61,189 nt of DNA from positions 1 through 61,189 of the forward strand of contig JANYDS010000026.1 in NCBI GenBank assembly GCA_025363475.1, written 5' to 3'. Of this stretch, positions 55,911 through 61,189 are shown piece after piece. Source of the DNA: Terriglobia bacterium (GTDB lineage: Bacteria; Acidobacteriota; Terriglobia; Bryobacterales; Bryobacteraceae). The position numbers were made by a program, and so were the translations under genes. The notes beneath the pieces were generated by a model. That model was not told the origin of the DNA and did not search any database. It saw only the letters and a program-made list of their open reading frames with translations. The stretch's first letter is position 1; the number at the start of each line of letters is the position of its first letter.

Positions 55911-56000
55911 TGGCGGAGGAAGAGGGATTCGAACCCCCGAGAGCCTTTCGACTCTAACGGTTTTCAAGACCGGCGCATTCAACCGCTCTGCCATTCCTCC
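55911..56000 (-). tRNA. tRNA-Ser(UGA)
   Basis: 90-nt tRNA with encoded CCA. The acceptor stem GGAGGAA pairs with TTCCTCC; the anticodon loop CTTGAAA gives anticodon UGA; the long variable arm (AGAGTCGAAAGGCTCT) is typical of serine tRNA; the T-loop GGTTCGAATCC is standard. Accessory DNA begins on its 5' side. Confidence 0.96.
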
Positions 56001-56068
56001 GTTCACTATCTTATCTGATCGGTTCGTTCTACAAAGTGCGTTACAGCGCGGTTTTGATTGAGCAAGGC

Positions 56069-56440
56069 TCATCCGGCTTCCGGGAACAACCCGGGCATCC
56101 AGCGTCACGCTACGGCCGCAGGGAAGGCGAGGCGCAGGGGTGCCCGCGGACTCTCTGAGACCAGGACTCCTTTGCTGAGGAGTGCTGAAACAATGCGGCG
56201 GGCTTGCCGCTCGCCGGTCCCGACCACTCTATCGGCACCGCCGCGCGGAAGTTCTCCGCGATACAGCACCGCTTCGAGGATGTTGCTGGATTTCGGAGGC
56301 AGGAGGCCGAGGCGAACTTCCTTGCTCTCAATGCGCCGCTGGCGACAAATAACCAAAGTGACTTCGAGCACGTTTCGGGACTGCAATTGCCTGTTTTCTG
56401 ACGCGGCTCTTGCCGCCCGTTCTTGACGCCACTGCCGCAA
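56069..56440 (-). pseudogene. C-terminal remnant of a Fic-family protein
   Basis: The frame contains the C-terminal winged-helix part of Fic proteins: NILEAVLYRGELPRGGADRV, then GERQARRIVSALLSKGVLVS and ESPRAPLRLAFPAAVA. A TGA at 56107-56105 interrupts the frame; the same frame continues RWMPGLFPEAG to TGA 56069, the usual Fic end, so a serine TCA has probably become TGA. The Fic active-site domain (HPFxxGNGR) is missing. It is fused out of frame to the toxin remnant upstream near 56442. Confidence 0.7.
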
Positions 56441-56441
56441 G

Positions 56442-56678
56442 CCCTCCCGCGCCTTCGCGGTAGTCGATCCGGATCACCTCGAACCCGCTGACTGGCCGCG
56501 AGCGGAGTCTGGAAGGCATACCGTGGTAAATCGAACCGATGCGAGGATAACGTTTGAGCTGGTCAAGAACAGCCGCGCGGAACCGGAACGCTGCTGCCGC
56601 GTCGCCCTTGACTACGAGGTAATCGCGGAACTACCGGATCATTTCGTTTTCAGCAAGAGGGAAAACTTCTACGGTCAC
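56442..56678 (-). pseudogene. ParE/RelE-family toxin with premature stop, truncated
   Basis: The GTG at 56678 overlaps the ParD stop as GTGA, the usual TA coupling. It reads VTVEVFPLAENEMIR, then TAG (56633-56631), then FRDYLVVKGDAAAAFRFRAA, VLDQLKRYPRIGSIYHGMPS and RLRSRPVSGFEVIRIDYRE, the ParE/RelE toxin fold. The last strand that normally follows is replaced by sequence leading into the Fic remnant. A nonsense mutation and a lost C-terminus mean no active toxin is made. Confidence 0.65.
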
Positions 56679-56956
56679 CGACCGGGATTCCGAACCCCAT
56701 GGTCAGTTGCGATGCGATCAGTTTCTATGTTTATAGGGTGCCAGAAAGCGTGGTTCGCCTCAGCGGGTTCGCCCGAATTGAGACCATCGGCCAGAAAGGT
56801 CTCCAGTTCATCCGGTGTGCCTTCAAAGTCGGGAACAGCGACGGTCTCTACAACAGCGAGAGCTGCGTTGAGAGCTTCCTCAGCAGAACGCCAGGCTCCG
56901 GCTGCGACCACCGCGTCGATTCTGCGTTCCTGTTCAGAGATGAGTTGATAGGCCAT
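56675..56956 (-). CDS. ParD-like antitoxin
   Basis: 93 aa antitoxin: SEQERRIDAVVAAGAWRSAE, EEALNAALAVVETVAVPDFE and the acidic stretch GTPDELETFLADGLNSGEPA show the ribbon-helix-helix start and the toxin-binding tail. The stop overlaps the toxin GTG start. The frame is intact although its toxin is broken, so it is either a relic or a solitary antitoxin. Confidence 0.75.
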   Translation of the reverse strand: MAYQLISEQERRIDAVVAAGAWRSAEEALNAALAVVETVAVPDFEGTPDELETFLADGLNSGEPAEANHAFWHPINIETDRIATDHGVRNPGR

Positions 56957-57339
56957 AAAGAACGGTTACTGCGGACAACCTTGTCAGTTTACTCCTGATT
57001 GAACATGGCAGGGCCGTTATTGCCGATGGCGTTGAGATTAGAGGATCCACGCCTCGCGGCAGAAACGGAGGAAGCGCGACCGGGTAAATGGTGACGCTCC
57101 GATTCCGTCCTGAACGAGCTTCAAGGTTTGCGGCGGACACTTTGCTCGGGAGACTTTCAGTCTGGTATTCAGGTCCCGCTCATACTTGGCCAGCGGTCAG
57201 CTTCGCCTGGTCAGTTCCTGACCGCGTCAAATTCGTATTCTGCCTTTGGGATTGGCGCAGCCGTTCCGCCGGGTGCGCGACATCCGTTCTTGTGGGGCGT
57301 ACCACTCAAAGAAAAAACGCTCCCTGGCGGTCGCGGCTC
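56957..57339. other. 383-bp region without recognisable gene, flanking IS element
   Basis: Between parD and the ISKra4 element. Frames are open on both strands but show no family features. It holds a 13-bp copy of the IS terminal sequence at 57271-57283. Confidence 0.55.
57271..57283 (+). repeat. extra copy of ISKra4 terminal sequence
   Basis: GGGTGCGCGACAT is identical to 13 bases of the left inverted repeat at 57342-57354, in direct orientation and 71 bp outside the element. It could be the scar of an earlier insertion. Confidence 0.5.
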
Positions 57340-57360
57340 AGGGGTGCGCGACATAGAAGT
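57340..57360 (+). repeat. left terminal inverted repeat of ISKra4 element
   Basis: AGGGGTGCGCGACAT plus six further bases; 18 of 21 positions match the reverse complement of 59155-59175. Confidence 0.8.
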
Positions 57361-57366
57361 TAAACC

Positions 57367-58620
57367 TTAAGCTGCTTTGCGTGATTCCCAATAGTTCTCC
57401 ATTCGGTTGTTGAGATGATGGCAGCGGAGAGCGATGATGGCGTTTGCGCCGCTGACTGTCCAGAACATACCTGACTGTTTGAGGCGACGGCCGATCACAG
57501 TTTTGCATCCGGCCTCGATCACACCTGAGCCGACGAACAGGTGCTGACGGCGGAACTCGGGATAGCGCATGCGTTCGGCGTTGTTCTCAAAGTAGGCGGC
57601 CTGGGTTCGGATGGTCTCAGCAAGCGCGGGTGTGGCGGCAGTAAGAGTGCGGAGAAACCGAACCAGCTTCTCTATTTTCCCGTCATCGAGTTTGGGCTGA
57701 TGGCGGAGCATCCATTGCTTCTGTCGCGGGATGTCGCCAGGGCGGAGAAGCCGAGCCACGTCCCAAAGGTGCTGACGTGCATGATACAGATCGACGATCT
57801 GAACGGCGCCGGGGAAGTGGCGATCCGCATTATTCCAGATCCATTCGGCTCCGTCTCCGATGACGATTTTCTTTTCGGCGCGGCTCCAGCCCCGGTTCCA
57901 GGCTTCCAGATAGATTCTGTTGCCGAACTCGGTGGCGGTCTCGATGGCACCGGTGTAGGTGGTGGAGCCGGGATCGCGAACAGCGTAACCTTCGTCATCC
58001 CACGCAGTCTGCGTAAAGACACAGCCGAACTTGACCTCGCGGGTGTGTGCCGGCTGGCCCTCCACCTTGCCGGTTCGCCCTGCGGTTTCCTTCTTGACGA
58101 CGGGAATCCCGGTTCCGTCCATCTGCACATAAAGAATCGGAATTGGCTCGCCCATGATGAGTGGCAGATGCAGTTGTAAAGCCTGGTTCACAGCCGTCTG
58201 CTCGCGGCGGATGATGTCTTCGCCAATCGATTCGGCGGTCCGTTCCACGGCCTTGGTTGTTACCTGAAGACCGGCAAGCAGTTCGATCTGTTGGCGTCCG
58301 TGATCGAAGGGGGCTTCGGAACCAACCAGCGCCAACATGCGGCGGACGCCGGGCGAGAGGTCTGTCTTCTCAATGTCCAGAGCTGCATCGTCGGGGAACT
58401 GGCCATTGTGGCATTGGGGGCAAAGATACCAGGGCCGAAGGAACTCCACCTCACCGACTACGGTCAGCACGTGCCGGGAGCGCATCTGGCGGAACCGCGC
58501 GTTGTGTCCGCAGGAGCAGGGACGTTCCCGCTGATCCGGGCCGGGCGGTTCACATCGAAGCAACTGAGTGAGCGCGGCAGCACCGGCCTGATGCATGGCG
58601 GCGCGCAGCGCCATCTCCAC
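57367..58620 (-). CDS. ISKra4-family transposase
   Basis: DDE transposase of at least 417 aa from a GTG at 58620. N-terminal zinc-finger cysteines (CSCGHNARF; LCPQCHNGQFP), catalytic segments YVQMDGTGIPVVKKE and VIGDGAEWIWN, VDLYHARQHLWDVARL, and GSGVIEAGCKTVIGRRLK with the terminal glutamate are family hallmarks. The frame is open for another 34 codons upstream and continues protein-like (AIRQEIEREVSGLLRVIFQD), overlapping the end of the DUF6788 gene. This suggests that the full protein is made by -1 frameshifting at 58722-58728. Confidence 0.92.
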   Translation of the reverse strand: MEMALRAAMHQAGAAALTQLLRCEPPGPDQRERPCSCGHNARFRQMRSRHVLTVVGEVEFLRPWYLCPQCHNGQFPDDAALDIEKTDLSPGVRRMLALVGSEAPFDHGRQQIELLAGLQVTTKAVERTAESIGEDIIRREQTAVNQALQLHLPLIMGEPIPILYVQMDGTGIPVVKKETAGRTGKVEGQPAHTREVKFGCVFTQTAWDDEGYAVRDPGSTTYTGAIETATEFGNRIYLEAWNRGWSRAEKKIVIGDGAEWIWNNADRHFPGAVQIVDLYHARQHLWDVARLLRPGDIPRQKQWMLRHQPKLDDGKIEKLVRFLRTLTAATPALAETIRTQAAYFENNAERMRYPEFRRQHLFVGSGVIEAGCKTVIGRRLKQSGMFWTVSGANAIIALRCHHLNNRMENYWESRKAA

Positions 58621-58682
58621 CGCCTCCAGATCCAGTTGTCCGGATTTTCGACGGTCCTGAAAGATGACCCGGAGCAGCCCGC

Positions 58683-59081
58683 TTACTTCGCGCTCGATTT
58701 CCTGCCGGATGGCGTGCGCCGTTTTTTTTCCTGCGGAGTCAGCGTATCTTCAACGGTTCTCAGTTCACAGATCTTTTCGCTGACGACAACTACTTCCTCG
58801 CAGAGTTTCTGAAAGTGGTGGAACTCCGCGACTTCACGCTCTGCCTTGCGCAAAGCCCCGAGCGAGGAAAAGGTCTCAGTCACGGTCTTACCTTTCACCT
58901 TGCGCGTGAGCCGATAATTAGGGCCGTGCCCGGCATCACCGGATTTGGCACAGTGGCAGGTTGGCTTCCCGCACTTGCCGGAGGTTGCGGTAATCGAACC
59001 TCGCCGGAGATCGCCCAGATCGACGATCCGGCGCAGGACTTCGGATTTCTGACGTTCCAACACGGGCAGTGTATCGGCCAT
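58683..59081 (-). CDS. DUF6788 protein of ISKra4 element
   Basis: 132 aa accessory protein encoded upstream of the transposase. The core RRGSITATSGKCGKPTCHCA with cysteines, then HGPNYRLTRKVKGKTVTETF, is the DUF6788 pattern. A helical end follows (LRKAEREVAEFHHFQKLCEE). The ATG at 59081 has an AAGGAGG ribosome-binding site; longer frames would run past the end of the IS. Its stop at 58683 lies 62 bp before the transposase GTG, and an A8 tract near its end is a candidate frameshift site. Confidence 0.85.
   Translation of the reverse strand: MADTLPVLERQKSEVLRRIVDLGDLRRGSITATSGKCGKPTCHCAKSGDAGHGPNYRLTRKVKGKTVTETFSSLGALRKAEREVAEFHHFQKLCEEVVVVSEKICELRTVEDTLTPQEKKRRTPSGRKSSAK
58722..58728 (-). other. 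candidate -1 ribosomal frameshift site
   Basis: On the minus strand the DUF6788 frame reads GAA AAA AAA CGG, containing the slippery heptamer A-AAA-AAA. A -1 slip continues as ACG GCG CAC GCC ATC CGG and stays open through the transposase gene, with family-like sequence at once. The GC-rich region just downstream could form a stimulatory stem. Confidence 0.6.
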
Positions 59082-59094
59082 GAAGAGCCTCCTT

Positions 59095-59120
59095 ATCTTA
59101 GCGTATATAAACGCTAAGAT
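59095..59120 (-). promoter_or_regulatory. inverted repeat in IS leader
   Basis: ATCTTAGCG (59095-59103) and CGCTAAGAT (59112-59120) form a perfect 9-bp stem with an 8-nt AT-rich loop, 3 nt upstream of the AAGGAGG site of the DUF6788 gene. Such hairpins often protect an IS from outside transcription; it may also be an operator over a TATA-containing -10 region. Confidence 0.5.
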
Positions 59121-59154
59121 TTCCGCAATAAAAAAAGAAACCCTTCGGGTCATC

Positions 59155-59175
59155 ACTTTCATGTCGCACACCCCT
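59155..59175 (-). repeat. right terminal inverted repeat of ISKra4 element
   Basis: Reverse complement begins AGGGGTGTGCGACAT; it pairs with 57340-57360 with three mismatches. Confidence 0.8.
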
Positions 59176-59234
59176 CCGTCAGTAGCGGCGCATGCCGCCT
59201 GGTTTGGCGTGTTATCCTTAAGGAAGTTTCTTGA

Positions 59235-60797
59235 ATGCCCGAGCCTGAACCGCTGGTGATGAGGCCTGAACCAGGCACGATTTCTCTTCGCGCATGGCTG
59301 GTCGCAGCTGCGGTCATGATACTTATCGTCACCGCGCAATTGGTGACCGTCACAAGGGGCCCGAACATTCATCAGGACGAGACCACAATCCTCGATCTGG
59401 GCCGGACATTTCTTCATCCCCACACGGATTGGTCCGTCGACATTATGGTGTCGGGGCAGCCAGTGGCGCTGGTCAACTACCTCGGGAGCCTCATCCAGGA
59501 GCTGGCCCGGTCGGTCACTTCTCCTTCGCCCGTCGGTCCGCGGGTTACTTCGATGGCCGGGGCCGTCCTCGCTGCAGCACTGCTGGCGAATTGGCTGGCT
59601 CTGTTGGGAGCCTCTGCATCCGCAGCGATGGGGCTGGGTTTTCTCTTTTTTCTTGATCCCGTTTTTTTCGGAAGCTACAGGGAAGCTCGGCCGGATTGCT
59701 GGGCCATAGCGCTCGGGTTGGCGGCCTGCTGCATTCTCGATACCCTGGCGACAGACTGCCGCCCCGCCGGGAAGAGCACCCGTTCGCTTCTGTTGGCTGG
59801 CGCGCTTCTTGTCGTTGCCTTGTTCATTTGGCCTACTGCGGTCTTGCTCGTCCCTCTGGTCCTTTGGAGGGCTGCGGCATGTTCCCGCCGGATTGGGAAA
59901 CCCGGCAACACCCTCCGCAATTTGCTCCCGGTCGCGGCAAGAATGGCCCTTGGCGGTCTCCTGATCGCGATACCCATTCTGATTCCTGTTTGGGGTCTGA
60001 TCCGTGATACCTCATCTCTGGACGCGTTGCTCCACAACAATCTCGCGGCACGAACGACCTTCTCGATAGCCCACGTATTGTCCAATGTGCGGAACCTGGT
60101 ACAGATCTCCAAGCTGAGTCCGGTTGTGCTCGTCGGCCTACTGGCCGGTCTTGTCACACCCCGCAGCCGGACGTTGATGGCGTTAACGTCTCTCCTTCTG
60201 GGCGTTTTGCTGGTCACGTGGGTTTACGAAATGCGGATCGTTTATCTGCTTCCCTACCTGCTCTGCCTGACAGCCCGCCTGGAGGAAACACGTATCGGCT
60301 CATTTTACCGGCGGGCACTGAAGCCCGCGGTCATCAGCGGATTGGTCGCCTGGGCCGCGTTTGTCACCCTGGGTGTTTTCACCGCCTCAGTGCTGCACTG
60401 GAAAACGGGTAAAGATCCCGCCGTGCTTTCTGAGTCTGCCCTTGACCACATCGGTTCAGGTCCTCACGCTGTCTTCCTGGATACCAGTGCATTGGCGTTT
60501 TACTACGTCGGACGGGAACTCGGCTGGCACATGTATCGGCCCCTCGAAGAAGGGGAAGGCGCAGTCCCATACTTCGAAGTTGCGGCCGGACTCTTGTCGA
60601 AGGTCGACTTTGCAATCGTTACCAGGGATACGGCACCTGCGATGAAGGATCTCCTCATCCGGAAGGGACTCGGCTACGAAGTCACCCTTCTGGATTTTGC
60701 AATCGACCGGAGATATCCGTATCGGTTGGCGCTCGGACACGCCCCCTACGGGCCCTATTTGCTGTATACGCGAAGGTCGGGCCGTCCCTCGCGTTAA
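59235..60797 (+). CDS. GT-C family membrane glycosyltransferase (GT39-like)
   Basis: 520 aa with about 10-11 predicted membrane helices. After the first helix the loop NIHQDETTILDLGR carries the DE motif expected for GT-C glycosyltransferases that use lipid-linked sugars. A soluble C-terminal domain follows (SALDHIGSGPHAVFLDTSAL; RKGLGYEVTLLDFAIDRRYP). An AAGGAAG site precedes the ATG. The start is 60 bp from the end of the ISKra4 element, so its original promoter may have been displaced. Lies between two IS elements, suggesting acquired DNA. Confidence 0.75.
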   Translation: MPEPEPLVMRPEPGTISLRAWLVAAAVMILIVTAQLVTVTRGPNIHQDETTILDLGRTFLHPHTDWSVDIMVSGQPVALVNYLGSLIQELARSVTSPSPVGPRVTSMAGAVLAAALLANWLALLGASASAAMGLGFLFFLDPVFFGSYREARPDCWAIALGLAACCILDTLATDCRPAGKSTRSLLLAGALLVVALFIWPTAVLLVPLVLWRAAACSRRIGKPGNTLRNLLPVAARMALGGLLIAIPILIPVWGLIRDTSSLDALLHNNLAARTTFSIAHVLSNVRNLVQISKLSPVVLVGLLAGLVTPRSRTLMALTSLLLGVLLVTWVYEMRIVYLLPYLLCLTARLEETRIGSFYRRALKPAVISGLVAWAAFVTLGVFTASVLHWKTGKDPAVLSESALDHIGSGPHAVFLDTSALAFYYVGRELGWHMYRPLEEGEGAVPYFEVAAGLLSKVDFAIVTRDTAPAMKDLLIRKGLGYEVTLLDFAIDRRYPYRLALGHAPYGPYLLYTRRSGRPSR

Positions 60798-60855
60798 CCA
60801 TCCCGCAGCGGTTTCCCGTCCCACGTTTAGCTCAACCGCGATAACATACCTAGGT

Positions 60856-61189
60856 CTATGACCGCATGAATCGGTTTCTTTTGGAGCGCTGGTAGCGGAA
60901 TTTCTGGCGGGCTTTGCGCCGAGTGAACTGCCAGTTGATTTTCACGCGGTCGTGGTTGGCTTTGGCGTTCCAGGCTGCGGTTTCGCGCTGCAGGATGGCA
61001 AGGGTCGGGATTCTTCTTTTAGCGAGGCATTGCCGGGCGAGAAGGCTGATCTCGATCTCGGCCTGATTCAGCCAACTGCCATGTTTGGGCGTGTAATGGA
61101 CCGTCAGCCGGTTCCAGAGTTCGGTTCCTTTCTCTTGCCCGAAGTAGCCGGTAAGAGTCTTGGGGCCATGGATGTTCAGATTATCCATG
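60856..61189 (-). CDS. IS630-family transposase, 3' part
   Basis: C-terminal part of a DDE transposase cut by the window edge. MDNLNIHGPKTL holds the second catalytic Asp, and HYTPKHGSWLNQAEIEISLL the catalytic Glu; the basic C-terminus (FTRRKARQKFRYQRSKRNRF) is usual. The first in-frame Met at 61188 is not the start, because the catalytic core must continue upstream beyond base 61189. Confidence 0.88.
   Translation of the reverse strand, partial: MDNLNIHGPKTLTGYFGQEKGTELWNRLTVHYTPKHGSWLNQAEIEISLLARQCLAKRRIPTLAILQRETAAWNAKANHDRVKINWQFTRRKARQKFRYQRSKRNRFMRS

Larger units (their letters stand above)
57340..59175 (-). mobile_element. complete ISKra4-family insertion sequence, about 1836 bp
   Basis: Bounded by imperfect 21-bp inverted repeats and encoding two genes on the minus strand, a DUF6788 protein and a transposase. 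I see no clear target-site duplication at the borders, so the exact ends may be a few bases off or the duplication has been lost. Both genes look intact. Confidence 0.82.

Noticed and set aside
55911-56000. tRNA-Ser as integration site of a genomic island
   Set aside because: No integrase and no duplicated tRNA 3' end seen; accessory DNA lies on the 5' side, not the usual 3' side.
56105-56107. In-frame TGA in the Fic remnant as a selenocysteine codon, given selB in the window
   Set aside because: The family has Ser at this place, the Fic domain is missing and the neighbouring toxin also has a stop, so decay explains it better.

Overview
The window is 61 kb of high-GC bacterial DNA that looks like an acidobacterium, most likely of the Solibacter/Bryobacter group. 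The signs are two very large Oar-like TonB-dependent receptors with N-terminal carboxypeptidase-regulatory domains, a cytochrome c/copper monooxygenase fusion, a dnaK-dnaJ-hspR operon without grpE in between, and many VWA, M28 and M61 proteins. This placement is inferred from gene content, not from a marker-gene search.

Left part (1-23 kb): the 3' end of dnaE; the convergent dnaK-dnaJ-hspR heat-shock operon with a HspR-like operator at its promoter; a decayed CheB/CheR/PAS kinase; TonB receptor 1; an M61 peptidase followed by ferrochelatase; hisS-aspS; TonB receptor 2; and a three-gene flavinylation cluster (FMN-binding protein, ApbE, RnfD/NqrB-like membrane protein).

Middle (23-39 kb): a sigma-54 response regulator and a soluble histidine kinase. 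The kinase is translationally coupled to a small membrane protein and an orphan ParA. Then come an M28 peptidase, the cytochrome/copper oxygenase fusion, an epoxide-hydrolase-like protein coupled to selB, a GT21 glycosyltransferase, and the acpP-fabF-etfB-etfA operon, in which fabF probably starts at ATT. A TrmJ-like methyltransferase follows.

Right part (39.7-54.5 kb): one uninterrupted nine-gene operon on the minus strand: truB, DUF4159, VWA/GATase-like, a caspase-like protein without a catalytic Cys, a TPR metallopeptidase, MoxR AAA+, DUF58, a BatA-like VWA protein and a 1258-residue Q/G-rich DUF4175 protein. This MoxR/VWA envelope system is the most interesting unit in the window; the pseudo-caspase and the TPR peptidase are unusual additions to the known MoxR-DUF58-VWA core.

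Far right (54.6-61.2 kb): a RodZ-like protein, tRNA-Ser(UGA), then accessory DNA: a Fic remnant, a ParD antitoxin with a nonsense-mutated ParE-type toxin, a complete ISKra4-family element (DUF6788 plus transposase, joined by a probable -1 frameshift at an A8 run), a GT-C glycosyltransferase, and the 3' part of an IS630 transposase that runs off the window.
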